From the NCBI GenBank assembly GCA_934434925.1, contig CAKSAC010000003.1:1-64000 (forward strand): a stretch of DNA of 64,000 bases. Direction: 5' to 3'. The position numbers and the translations under genes were made by a program. The DNA comes from an uncultured Eubacteriales bacterium. Its GTDB lineage: Bacteria > Bacillota > Clostridia > Oscillospirales > CAG-272. The notes under the pieces are model-generated. The model had not been told where the DNA came from and did not search any database. It saw only the letters and a list, made by a program, of their open reading frames with translations. This document shows, in pieces, positions 44,762 through 52,425 of the stretch (position 1 is the first letter of the stretch; each line of letters starts with the position of its first letter).

Positions 44762-44826
44762 CAGTTTTCTCCTTAACAATATATCGGATTTCGTGTAATA
44801 CAAAAAATAGACCAAAGGCCATCCTC

Positions 44827-44855
44827 ATTTTATCATACTCCATACGAAAATTCAA
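44827..44855 (-). promoter_or_regulatory. Promoter of the giant LamG gene
   Basis: Minus-strand TTGAAT (44855-44850), 17-bp spacer, TAAAAT (44832-44827), about 65 bases before the ATG. Confidence 0.65.
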
Positions 44856-45000
44856 GTGGCGATATGCGTTTTTTACATATCCGCCAAAAGCAACGGCGCG
44901 GGATTGTCATGACTGACAAAAAACCGGCATGTCCGCGCGCTTTTTGCGCCTGCCTGCGGGTCTTTTCCTCTCTCTGCCTCCTTTTTCTCCTGCCGGCCGC

Positions 45001-45181
45001 CCTTGATACAGGCCCTTCCCCCGGCTCCCCGGCCGCCCTTGATACAGGCCCTTCCCCCGGCTCCCCGGCCGCCCTTGATACGGGCCCTTCCCCCTGGCTC
45101 CCCGGCCGTCCTTGATACAGGCCCTTCCCCCGGCTCCCCGGCCGTCCTTGATACAGGCCCTTCCCCCGGCTCCCCGGCTGT
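45001..45181. repeat. 36-bp tandem repeat, five copies
   Basis: Units start at 45001, 45037, 45073, 45110 and 45146; the third contains a one-base insertion, making it 37 bp. The unit begins CCTTGATACAGGCCCTTCCC and ends CCGGCTCCCCGGCCGC. Copies are directly adjacent with no spacers. Confidence 0.95.
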
Positions 45182-45344
45182 CTTTTGCGCCTGCCTTTTT
45201 CTTTTGCGCCCCGGCCGTCTTTTGCGCCTGCCTTTTCCCTTGCCCCCTACTTGCCGATTTGCGCTCTTTCTTCCGCGCGGATTCTCCTTTTGTTTTTTCT
45301 TGTACGCCATGGCAACGCATACCGTTCCGCCATAAAAGACCTCC

Positions 45345-45385
45345 GGCAAAAAAGAAAGCCGGCATCGCTCTCTGAGCGATGCCGG
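45345..45385 (-). terminator. Terminator-like hairpin downstream of the antiporter operon
   Basis: GCCGGCATCGCTC (45358-45370) pairs with GAGCGATGCCGGT (45374-45386); on the minus strand a CTTTCTTTTTT tract follows. It is 290 bases past the antiporter stop, the nearest minus-strand gene. Confidence 0.7.
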
Positions 45386-45673
45386 TTCGGTTCTGCATCC
45401 GGTGCCGCCAAGCGGCCGTACGGGCGAAGAACCTGAAAAAGCCATTGCTTTTTTCTGATTTTTTCGGTTTTTTTCGTGGTTTTTCCCGTTTCGGCCTTGC
45501 CTCTTTTTGTGTTCGCCGCCGGTCCGGTCTTGCGTATTCCCCGGGTTGATCCGGGAAGACATTTCAAAAGCCCGGCCGATCGTCTTTTCATCCGCAAAAA
45601 CTTTTCAGAAACCTGATGGCTTTCGGCAGGCAACGGACCGCGCAACCGCAGGAGAAAGGGCCGGGGCAGAACG

Positions 45674-46849
45674 TCAGTATTTCGGGTCCATGCCGATTTC
45701 CCCCGCGCGGCGCAGGGAAAATTTGGTGATGGCCGGGCCGCAGAGTTCATAGACCAGCGTAGCGCAAAGCACCACCGCGCGTATCTCCGCCGCGTGTGTC
45801 GGAGCCGCCGTAGCGGCCGCCAGTGAAAGGCCGATTGCCACCCCCGCCTGCGGCAAGAGAGCCGGGCCGAGATATTTCTTCACGCTCGGTTCGGCGTGGC
45901 ATACAAGACCGCCGAGAGAAGCCCCCGCAATCTTCCCTACCACACGGAAGACGATATAGAGCGCGCCGACAACGCCGACCGTCGGCAGGACCGAGAGGCG
46001 CAGGTCCGCCCCGGAAGCCACAAAGAAAAGCATGAACATCGGCGGCGTAACCCCGTCGCAAAGATCCATCAGCGCGTCCACATCCGGGGAGAAGTTGGCA
46101 ACCACCGCCCCCATGGCCATACAAAGGAGCAGGTCGGAAAGGCCGAGCCATTCCGCAATCCCCAGCCCCGCGAAAACGAAAGCGAAAATCAGAGAGAGCC
46201 GGTTGCCGCTTTTTTTGAAAAAACGGAGTGGGATCAGGAAGAGAAAGCCGAGCGCCGCCCCCACAAGAAGCGCCCCGCCGATTTCCTTAAGCGGCGACAG
46301 GACGGCGTTGATCCCGACGGACGAGCCGCCCAAAACTCCCGCCAGCGTTGTGCAGAGAGAGAACAGGATCAGCGCCGTTGCGTCATCGATCGCCACAACC
46401 GAAAGCAACGTCTCGGTCACGGGGCCTTTGGCGCGGTACTGTTTGATGACCATGATGGTCGCCGCAGGCGCGGTGGCCGCCGCGATTGCCGAAAGGACCA
46501 ACGCAAAAGGAAGTTCCGCCCCGAACGCAATCAGAGCGGCCAGCACACACAAAACCGCCATGAGCGATTCGAGACACGCAATGACAATCGGGGTTGCCCC
46601 GACGCGCCGGAAATAGGAGATTTTGAATTCGTTTCCGATCGAAAAAGCGATAAACCCAAGCGAGACATCGGAAATGATAGCGACCGAAGAAAGAAAATCC
46701 TGAGTCAGAAGACCGAGTACGCTCGGCCCTATCAGAAGCCCGGCGATCAGATAACCGGTCACATTCGGCAACCGGAGATGTTTGACCATCCGGCCGAAAA
46801 ACATCCCGGCAAAAATCATAATCGCAAGGTCAGTCAATGTGTTCAGCAT
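45674..46849 (-). CDS. CPA2-family cation:proton antiporter
   Basis: 391-residue membrane protein of the monovalent cation:proton antiporter-2 (KefB/NapA-like) family, with about 11-12 hydrophobic helices. Family segments include LPNVTGYLIAGLLIGPSVLG near the N-terminus and the ion-site region LLSVVAIDDATALILFSL with paired aspartates. It ends shortly after the last helix and lacks the C-terminal RCK/TrkA_N domain of KefB/C, so regulation may come from the small PII-like protein encoded 2 bases upstream. Ion specificity (Na+ or K+) is not determinable. Confidence 0.87.
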   Translation of the reverse strand: MLNTLTDLAIMIFAGMFFGRMVKHLRLPNVTGYLIAGLLIGPSVLGLLTQDFLSSVAIISDVSLGFIAFSIGNEFKISYFRRVGATPIVIACLESLMAVLCVLAALIAFGAELPFALVLSAIAAATAPAATIMVIKQYRAKGPVTETLLSVVAIDDATALILFSLCTTLAGVLGGSSVGINAVLSPLKEIGGALLVGAALGFLFLIPLRFFKKSGNRLSLIFAFVFAGLGIAEWLGLSDLLLCMAMGAVVANFSPDVDALMDLCDGVTPPMFMLFFVASGADLRLSVLPTVGVVGALYIVFRVVGKIAGASLGGLVCHAEPSVKKYLGPALLPQAGVAIGLSLAAATAAPTHAAEIRAVVLCATLVYELCGPAITKFSLRRAGEIGMDPKY

Positions 46850-46851
46850 GA

Positions 46852-47187
46852 TCAGTCCGCCAGCCCCTCCGTATAGGAAAGCGGCAGAGCAAAGAGAATT
46901 CCGGTGTTCGGTTTGTTCAGTCCTCCCGTTACTTCGTTGGCAACGCGCGAGATGATTGGTATCATTTCGTCCTTGACAATTGTAAAGATAACTTTACTTT
47001 CTTTGCGTTCTGCCGCAAACAGTGAGCGCAAAGAGCCGAGAAAACGGAATTCGTTATGTTCCGCAAGTTCCTTGGCCATGCCGCGGCTGTCGAGAAAGGT
47101 AGCGTCCGGCACTCCCGACTCATGCAGACGATGAAGAAGCTCGTCGAGTTTTTCCACGCGGTTCAACACCATAAAAACAATCTGCAT
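46852..47187 (-). CDS. Small PII-like protein next to the antiporter
   Basis: 111-residue soluble protein whose strand-helix pattern (MQIVFMVLNRVEKLDELLHR, then KVIFTIVKDEMIPIISRVAN and NTGILFALPLSYTEG) resembles the ferredoxin-like PII/GlnB-CutA fold. It lacks an obvious GlnB T-loop tyrosine. Because it is encoded between a sugar isomerase-like gene (9-base gap) and the antiporter (2-base gap), a role as ligand-sensing regulator of the antiporter is a reasonable inference, as PII-like proteins regulate other transporters. Function is not established from sequence. Confidence 0.65.
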   Translation of the reverse strand: MQIVFMVLNRVEKLDELLHRLHESGVPDATFLDSRGMAKELAEHNEFRFLGSLRSLFAAERKESKVIFTIVKDEMIPIISRVANEVTGGLNKPNTGILFALPLSYTEGLAD

Positions 47188-47196
47188 ACCGTCACC

Positions 47197-48162
47197 TCAT
47201 GCCCACGCCATTTTCCCGGGCTTTTCGCTGTTCAGAATCAGGGGGCGGAGGAAAGAAATCGCCTTGGCCAACCCCTCGTCGATCGACAGCAGGCTGTCTT
47301 CGTGTTCAATCGACATGACGCGGTCATATCCCACCAGCCGGAGATCGGAAATGATCCCGCGCCAGAAATCTTCCCCGTGGCCGTACCCGACCGTGCGGAA
47401 TATCCAGGAGCGGTGTATTTCATCCCCGTAATGCTTGGTATCCAGCACCCCGTGCGCCGCCGTATTTTGCAAATCGATGCGCGTATCCTTGGCATGGAAG
47501 TGATAAATCGCCCTTCCGAGCTCCCGGATGACCGCGGAAATATCGCACCCCTGCCAGACAAGGTGCGAGGGGTCGAGATTGGCTCCGACGACTTCCCCGA
47601 CCGCCGCGCGCAACCGGAGCAACGTCTCGGAATTATACACGCAGAACCCGGGATGCATCTCAAACGCCACCCGTACACCGTATTCGCGGAGAAATTCGCC
47701 GGTTTTCTGCCAATAGGGAATCAACACGTCCTCCCATTGATATTCCAGCACCCGCAAAAAATCATCGGGCCACGGGCAGGTCACCCAGTTCGGATACTGT
47801 GCGCCGGGATGGTCGCCGGGGCATCCCGAAAACCCGACAACGGTATCGACCCCCAGTTCGGCGGCCAGCCGCACCGCGTCCCGGAACTGCCGGTCATATT
47901 CCGCGGCGGTTTCGGCGTTCGGATGCACCGGGTTCCCGTGGGCGGCAAGCGCCGCGATTGTCATACCGCGGTCAGAGAGCGCGCGGCGGAAATCGGCGAG
48001 AGCCGCCTGATCGGCAAGCAGGACCGACGGATCGCAATGGGCGATACCGGGATACCCGCCTGCCCCGATTTCCAGCGTGTCAATGCCGAGTGATGCAAGT
48101 TTATCCAGCGCCGCCGGAAACGGCAGAGCGGCGTAAAGATTTTCGAGAACGCAGAGTTTCAT
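47197..48162 (-). CDS. Sugar phosphate isomerase/epimerase (xylose isomerase-like TIM barrel)
   Basis: 321-residue AP-endonuclease-2/xylose-isomerase-like TIM barrel enzyme. Metal-ligand positions are seen in FEMHPGF (Glu and His), NLDPSHLVWQG (Asp and His), HFHAKDTRID and SIEHED. This pattern is that of IolE/IolH and other sugar or inositol isomerases and epimerases; the substrate is not determinable. AGGAGG lies 6 bases before the ATG. It heads a three-gene operon with the PII-like protein and the antiporter, an unexpected functional combination that may simply reflect co-transcription. Confidence 0.85.
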   Translation of the reverse strand: MKLCVLENLYAALPFPAALDKLASLGIDTLEIGAGGYPGIAHCDPSVLLADQAALADFRRALSDRGMTIAALAAHGNPVHPNAETAAEYDRQFRDAVRLAAELGVDTVVGFSGCPGDHPGAQYPNWVTCPWPDDFLRVLEYQWEDVLIPYWQKTGEFLREYGVRVAFEMHPGFCVYNSETLLRLRAAVGEVVGANLDPSHLVWQGCDISAVIRELGRAIYHFHAKDTRIDLQNTAAHGVLDTKHYGDEIHRSWIFRTVGYGHGEDFWRGIISDLRLVGYDRVMSIEHEDSLLSIDEGLAKAISFLRPLILNSEKPGKMAWA

Positions 48163-48197
48163 ATCAATCCTCCTGAAATTGTAATCTTTTCATTATT

Positions 48198-48226
48198 AGA
48201 ATAGCACTCTTTGCGCCCGGTTGCAA
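48198..48226 (-). promoter_or_regulatory. Promoter of the isomerase-PII-antiporter operon
   Basis: Minus-strand TTGCAA (48226-48221), 17-bp spacer, TATTCT (48203-48198), about 36 bases before the ATG. Confidence 0.65.
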
Positions 48227-48321
48227 GAGAAAAAAAGAAAAAGTCTGTCTTTTGTGAAAAAGCGCCCCCGCGCAAGGGCCGGAGACGTTTGTTTTCCTGT
48301 GCGTTTTTTCCTGCGCGTTTG

Positions 48322-48366
48322 CCGCGCCGCCGGTTTTCTCTCCTGCCGGTTTTCTCTCCTGCCGGT
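48322..48366. repeat. 16-bp tandem repeat downstream of pyrB
   Basis: TTTTCTCTCCTGCCGG is repeated head to tail two to three times up to the pyrB stop codon. No terminator stem is evident in the 140 bases between pyrB and the next promoter. Confidence 0.8.
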
Positions 48367-49434
48367 TCATATCTCCGCGTCGCAATACGCGCACTTTCTC
48401 TTCCCCTGCCGGTCTATATAAACCAGCTTTTCCAGTGTCCGTTCGGTCGTTGTGATACAGTGGGGATTTCTGCATTTATCATCCGAAATAACGGTTGTTT
48501 TCCCGTCGGCCGGCTCGGCTTTTTGTTCGTCAAGCAGTTTCAGAATCAGCGCCATCCTCATCAGCTTCCCGTTGACCGTCTGACGAAAATATGCCGCTCT
48601 CGGGTCTTTGTCCACCTCGGTCGCAATTTCACAGACCCGCGGCAGAGGGTGCAAAATGCAGGCATCGGGTTTTGCCGCGCGCATTTTTTCTCCGGTCAGG
48701 ATATAACTGTCTTTCAGCCGTTCATATTCCCGGTCATCGGAGAACCTTTCCTGCTGGATTCTCGTCATATACAAAACATCCAGTTCGCCGATACAGTCTT
48801 CAAGCGCTCTCGTTTCCCGGTACGGAATCCGCTTTTCCCGAAGGACCCCGTCCGTGACAAAACCGGGCAATGCGAGTTCTTTCGGAGAAATCAAGACAAA
48901 TTCAATCCCCGGATACCGCGCGGCCGCCTCGATCAGAGAATGTACCGTCCTGCCGTATTTCAGATCGCCGCAAACGCCGATTGTCAGATGGTCCAGCCGG
49001 CCTTTTTCAAAGCAGATTGTGGCGAGGTCGGCCAGCGTCTGCGTGGGATGATAATGCCCGCCGTCGCCCGCGTTGATCACCGGAACGGCCGCATGCCTGG
49101 CCGCAACGAAAGGCGCTCCTTCCTTGGGGTGACGCATGGCGATGATGTCGGCGTACCCGGAGACCACCGTTGCCGTGTCCGCCACGCTTTCTCCTTTGCT
49201 GGCCGAGGAGTTTTTCCCGTCCGAGAACCCGATGACCGCCCCTCCCAAAGAAAGCATCGCCGCCTCAAAACTCAGCCTTGTGCGCGTGGACGGCTCAAAG
49301 AAAAGCGTCGCAAGAATCTTTCCTTTGCATTTTTCCCGGTATTTTTCGGGATTTTCTCCGATATCCCCCGCAACCGCAATCAACCCGTCAATCTCGGCGA
49401 CGGACAGATCTGTTATATTGAGCAGATGTTTCAT
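48367..49434 (-). CDS. pyrB: Aspartate carbamoyltransferase with fused PyrI-type zinc domain
   Basis: Second step of pyrimidine synthesis: carbamoyl phosphate plus aspartate gives carbamoyl aspartate. The 355-residue protein has the full catalytic chain (FFEPSTRTRLSFE around 45-57, the HYHPTQTLAD loop near 136 and LHPLPR near 265). Unlike ordinary PyrB (about 305 residues) it continues into a zinc-ribbon tail with Cys321, Cys326, Cys348 and Cys351 in C-x4-C and C-x2-C pairs, as in the zinc domain of the PyrI regulatory chain, but without PyrI's nucleotide-binding domain. The ATG at 49434 overlaps the pyrE stop by 4 bases. It is the last gene of the operon. Confidence 0.93.
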   Translation of the reverse strand: MKHLLNITDLSVAEIDGLIAVAGDIGENPEKYREKCKGKILATLFFEPSTRTRLSFEAAMLSLGGAVIGFSDGKNSSASKGESVADTATVVSGYADIIAMRHPKEGAPFVAARHAAVPVINAGDGGHYHPTQTLADLATICFEKGRLDHLTIGVCGDLKYGRTVHSLIEAAARYPGIEFVLISPKELALPGFVTDGVLREKRIPYRETRALEDCIGELDVLYMTRIQQERFSDDREYERLKDSYILTGEKMRAAKPDACILHPLPRVCEIATEVDKDPRAAYFRQTVNGKLMRMALILKLLDEQKAEPADGKTTVISDDKCRNPHCITTTERTLEKLVYIDRQGKRKCAYCDAEI

Positions 49435-50075
49435 GCCTTTTCTCCACCCGTAATCCAACTCTCGTCTGCCGGGTCATCCCGGAATTTCAAAAGCCTTCTG
49501 ATATCTTTTTCATCTATATATTTCTCTTCGGCGGCCACTTCCGCCACACAGTCGAAATCGGTCAGGCTGACATTTTTCACGCCCGCTTCGTTCAGCCTGT
49601 TCCGGCCTCTTTGCATGCCGTAGGTGAAAATGCTGACAACGCCCAGGACCTCCGCGCCGGCATCCCGCAAAGCTTCCACCGTGTCGATCACGCTCCCGCC
49701 CGTTGAAATCAGATCCTCCACAACAACGGTCTTCTGGCCCTTTTCCAGTTTTCCTTCAATACGGTTCTGCCGGCCGTGATCTTTATTCCCCGATCTGACA
49801 TATCCCATGGGCAATCCCAAAATATGCGCGCTGATGGCGGCGTGTGCGATCCCCGCTGTGGAGGTTCCCATCAGTATTTCCGCCTCGGGATATTCTTTTT
49901 TTATCGTCTCCGCGAGGGCATTTTCCACATCGTTCCGGACCGAAACGTCGCACAGGGTCAGTCTGTTATCGCAATACACGGGGCTTTTGATTCCGCTGGC
50001 CCAGACAAAAGGCTCTTCCGGGCGGAAAAACACCGCCTTGATTTTCAAAAGGTCTTTCGCGATTTTCTTTTTCAT
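49431..50075 (-). CDS. pyrE: Orotate phosphoribosyltransferase
   Basis: Converts orotate and PRPP to orotidine 5'-phosphate. The 214-residue protein has the type I phosphoribosyltransferase PRPP loop VVVEDLISTGGSV with paired acidic residues and the YVRSGNKDHGRQN flexible-loop region. Start at 50075 is chosen for GAAGGAGAAAG upstream; the longer open frame overlaps pyrF. pyrF ends 13 bases upstream and pyrB overlaps by 4 bases. Confidence 0.95.
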   Translation of the reverse strand: MKKKIAKDLLKIKAVFFRPEEPFVWASGIKSPVYCDNRLTLCDVSVRNDVENALAETIKKEYPEAEILMGTSTAGIAHAAISAHILGLPMGYVRSGNKDHGRQNRIEGKLEKGQKTVVVEDLISTGGSVIDTVEALRDAGAEVLGVVSIFTYGMQRGRNRLNEAGVKNVSLTDFDCVAEVAAEEKYIDEKDIRRLLKFRDDPADESWITGGEKA

Positions 50076-50088
50076 CTCTCTTTCTCCT

Positions 50089-50787
50089 TCAACCCATAAA
50101 TTCCCGGACGCATCTTTCATAGGCTTGTACGGGGTCGTCAGCGCGGGTGACGGGCCGGCCGACCACAATGAAATCCGACCCTATGCGCCGGGCCTCTGCC
50201 GGCGTCGTTACCCTCTTCTGATCCCCCTTCTCCCCGTCAGAAAATCTGATGCCCGGGGTCACGGTCAGAAATTCTTTCCCGCAGACGGCATGAACCCTGC
50301 CGGCTTCCAGCGGGGAGCATACCACGCCGTCAAGTCCCGATTTTTTGGCGTTGAGAGCGTAGGAAAGGATGGTATTTTCCATGCTTTTTGAAACCAGCAG
50401 CTCTTCTTTCAGCACCCGTTCGTCGGTGCTTGTCAGCTGTGTGACGGCTATCAGTATCGGGCGGGAACCGTCCTTCCGCGTCAGTCCTTCCGTCGCTGCC
50501 CGCATCATCTCGCTGCCGCCGGCGGCATGCAGGTTACAGATATCGACATCCAGCGAGGACAAAACCCGCATCGCTTTCATGACGGTATTGGGAATATCGT
50601 GCAGTTTCAGATCAAGAAAAATCCTGTGACCTCTTTTTTTGAGTTCTCTCACGATTTCCGGCCCTTCGGAATAAAAGAGTTCCATCCCGATTTTAACAAA
50701 GGGTTTGGTCTTTCCGAATCGATCCAGAAACGCGCAGACCTCCGCTTTGTCCGAAAAATCAAGCGCGATGATTACGTCGGTCGCCAT
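50089..50787 (-). CDS. pyrF: Orotidine 5'-phosphate decarboxylase
   Basis: Last step to UMP: decarboxylation of OMP. The 232-residue TIM barrel has IIALDF at the first strand and the catalytic LDLKLHDIPNT with the Lys-Asp network, and ends in FIVVGRPVTRADDP, the phosphate-binding loop. The ATG at 50787 is spaced 8 bases from AGGAGG; a GTG three codons earlier is too close. The start lies 29 bases inside pyrD, so translation is coupled. Confidence 0.95.
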   Translation of the reverse strand: MATDVIIALDFSDKAEVCAFLDRFGKTKPFVKIGMELFYSEGPEIVRELKKRGHRIFLDLKLHDIPNTVMKAMRVLSSLDVDICNLHAAGGSEMMRAATEGLTRKDGSRPILIAVTQLTSTDERVLKEELLVSKSMENTILSYALNAKKSGLDGVVCSPLEAGRVHAVCGKEFLTVTPGIRFSDGEKGDQKRVTTPAEARRIGSDFIVVGRPVTRADDPVQAYERCVREFMG

Positions 50788-51697
50788 CGTGCGCACCTCC
50801 TGTTATATCTTTCAGTTTTTCTATCCCGTATTTCCGCATCACACCCGGCAGGGCTTCAATGATTGTTTTGGACGCGTAGGGGTCGATCAGATTCGCCGTT
50901 CCGACCTGTACGGCGGTCGCTCCGGCCAGCATCATTTCCAGCACATCCTCGGCCGAAGATACCCCGCCCATCCCGATAATCGGAATCCGGACGGCTTCAT
51001 AGACCTTATAAACCATGGCCAGCGCGACAGGGAAAAGGCCTTTCCCGGCATATCCCGCAATCTTGTTGGCAATAACGGGCTTTCCCGTTTTCAGATCCAC
51101 ACGCATCCCCGTCATGGTGTTGATGAGACTCAATCCGTCCGCGCCGCCTTCTTCGCACGCCTGCGCGATAGATACGATGTCCGTGACATTGGGCGAAAGT
51201 TTGATATAAATCGGCTTGCGGGTCACCGCTTTGACGGCTTTGGTGATCTTGCGGACCGTTTCGGGCGAAGTGCCGAACGAAAGGCCGCCCTTTTCGACAT
51301 TGGGGCAACTGACGTTGACTTCAATCAATCCGACCTGTTCTTCTCTCCCGAATCTCTCGCATAACGTTACATACTCCTCCACCGAAAATCCGCTGACATT
51401 GGCAATGACTTTTTTGGAAAAATACTTCTTCATTTCGGGCAGTTCGTAAGCCAGCACATGCTCCATCCCGTTATTCTGGAGGCCGATGGAGTTGATGACT
51501 CCCGTATCGCTTTCCGCGATCCGCGGTTGAGGATTGCCGAAGCGCGGTGCAACGGTCGTTCCTTTGAACGAAAAAGTTCCGAGTATATTGATGTCGTAAA
51601 GCTCGGCAAATTCTCTGCCGTATCCGAAGGTTCCGCTTGCGGGGATCACCGGGTTATCCAGTTCCCAGCCCGAGAGGGTCACTGCGGTGTCTGCCAT
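50759..51697 (-). CDS. pyrD: Dihydroorotate dehydrogenase B, catalytic subunit
   Basis: FMN enzyme oxidising dihydroorotate to orotate. The class 1B assignment rests on the catalytic cysteine in NVSCPNVEKGG (class 2 enzymes use serine) and the adjoining pyrK, which passes electrons to NAD+. 312 residues; ASGTFGYG and GMGGVSSAEDVLEMMLAGA are typical FMN- and phosphate-binding segments. It overlaps pyrK by 19 bases and pyrF by 29 bases. Confidence 0.96.
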   Translation of the reverse strand: MADTAVTLSGWELDNPVIPASGTFGYGREFAELYDINILGTFSFKGTTVAPRFGNPQPRIAESDTGVINSIGLQNNGMEHVLAYELPEMKKYFSKKVIANVSGFSVEEYVTLCERFGREEQVGLIEVNVSCPNVEKGGLSFGTSPETVRKITKAVKAVTRKPIYIKLSPNVTDIVSIAQACEEGGADGLSLINTMTGMRVDLKTGKPVIANKIAGYAGKGLFPVALAMVYKVYEAVRIPIIGMGGVSSAEDVLEMMLAGATAVQVGTANLIDPYASKTIIEALPGVMRKYGIEKLKDITGGAHDGDRRNHRA

Positions 51698-52422
51698 ACT
51701 ATTTCACCCCTTTTGAACACGGGTCCTTCTTTGCACACCCGTTTATATCCGTCTTTGGTTTTGCAGGAGCATCCCATGCACGCGCCGAACCCGCACGCCA
51801 TTCTTTCTTCCATACTGTATTCGCCGTCGGTCTTCACCGCGCTTTCTATCGCGCGGTACATGGGGAGCGGGCCGCAGGCGTAAAAATAGGTGTATTCCAG
51901 TTCCCGGATCACATCGGTCACAAAACCGCGTCTTCCGAGGCTCCCGTTTGCCGTTGTCAGAAAAACATCCGCGCCGAGCGCGATAAATTCCCGGTGATAA
52001 AAAACCTCTTTTCCGGTATTGAAGCCGAGCGCAACAGCGGGCTTTTTCCCTTCCCCGATCAGGTCCTTGCAGAGTTTGTAAAGCGGCGGAACGCCAACTC
52101 CTCCGCCAATCAGCAACGGCCTTTTCCCGCTTGACGACAGGTCGTATCCGTTCCCGAGACCGACGAGGATATCCAGTTTTTCACCCGCCTGCATCCGGCT
52201 GAGTATCTCGGTTCCCTTCCCCACGGTCTTATAAACGAGCGTGAGCCTGCCGTCTCCGTAATCCGAAACGGATATGGGGCGGCGCAAATAGCAATCGGGA
52301 ATCGCGATATTGACGAACTGGCCGGGCCTTTTCATTTCGGAAATATCCCCTGAAAGGACCACCTCAAAAATGTTCTCGGCGATCCGGGCGTTCTTTTGTA
52401 TCACGAAAAGTTCTTTTTTCAT
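51679..52422 (-). CDS. pyrK: Dihydroorotate dehydrogenase B, electron transfer subunit
   Basis: FAD and [2Fe-2S] subunit that couples PyrD to NAD+. The 247-residue protein has an N-terminal flavin-binding barrel (YLRRPISVSDYG), a nucleotide-binding domain (LLIGGGVGVPPLYKL) and C-terminal cluster ligands Cys210, Cys215, Cys218 and Cys230 in C-x4-C-x2-C-x11-C spacing. It follows carB by 3 bases and overlaps pyrD. Confidence 0.96.
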   Translation of the reverse strand: MKKELFVIQKNARIAENIFEVVLSGDISEMKRPGQFVNIAIPDCYLRRPISVSDYGDGRLTLVYKTVGKGTEILSRMQAGEKLDILVGLGNGYDLSSSGKRPLLIGGGVGVPPLYKLCKDLIGEGKKPAVALGFNTGKEVFYHREFIALGADVFLTTANGSLGRRGFVTDVIRELEYTYFYACGPLPMYRAIESAVKTDGEYSMEERMACGFGACMGCSCKTKDGYKRVCKEGPVFKRGEIVWQTPQ

Positions 52423-52425
52423 CGA

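Larger units (their letters stand above)
44856..45673. other. Repeat-rich non-coding region
   Basis: About 820 bases with no convincing gene. It contains a 36-bp tandem repeat (45001-45181), a shorter TCTTTTGCGCCTGCC-type repeat just after it (45180-45240) and a minus-strand terminator-like hairpin at 45358. Frames through the repeats are Pro/Gly- or Arg/Lys-rich and lack ribosome binding sites. Confidence 0.75.

Noticed and set aside
40475..44776. A 1433-codon open frame on the plus strand opposite the giant LamG gene
   Set aside because: The minus-strand frame has a signal peptide, LamG signatures, ribosome binding site, promoter and terminator; the plus frame has none and is a by-product of GC-rich codon use.
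45001..45181. 36-bp repeats considered as a CRISPR array
   Set aside because: Units are contiguous with no unique spacers, and no cas genes are present.
45247..45333. 28-codon minus-strand frame with a GGAGG site, placed after a hairpin and T-tract
   Set aside because: The ribosome binding site is good, but the peptide is short and arginine-rich, has no conserved feature, and the hairpin is adequately explained as the antiporter operon terminator.
44873..45562. 229-codon Arg/Lys/Gly-rich minus-strand frame
   Set aside because: It is composed largely of the translated 36-bp repeat and lacks a plausible start signal.
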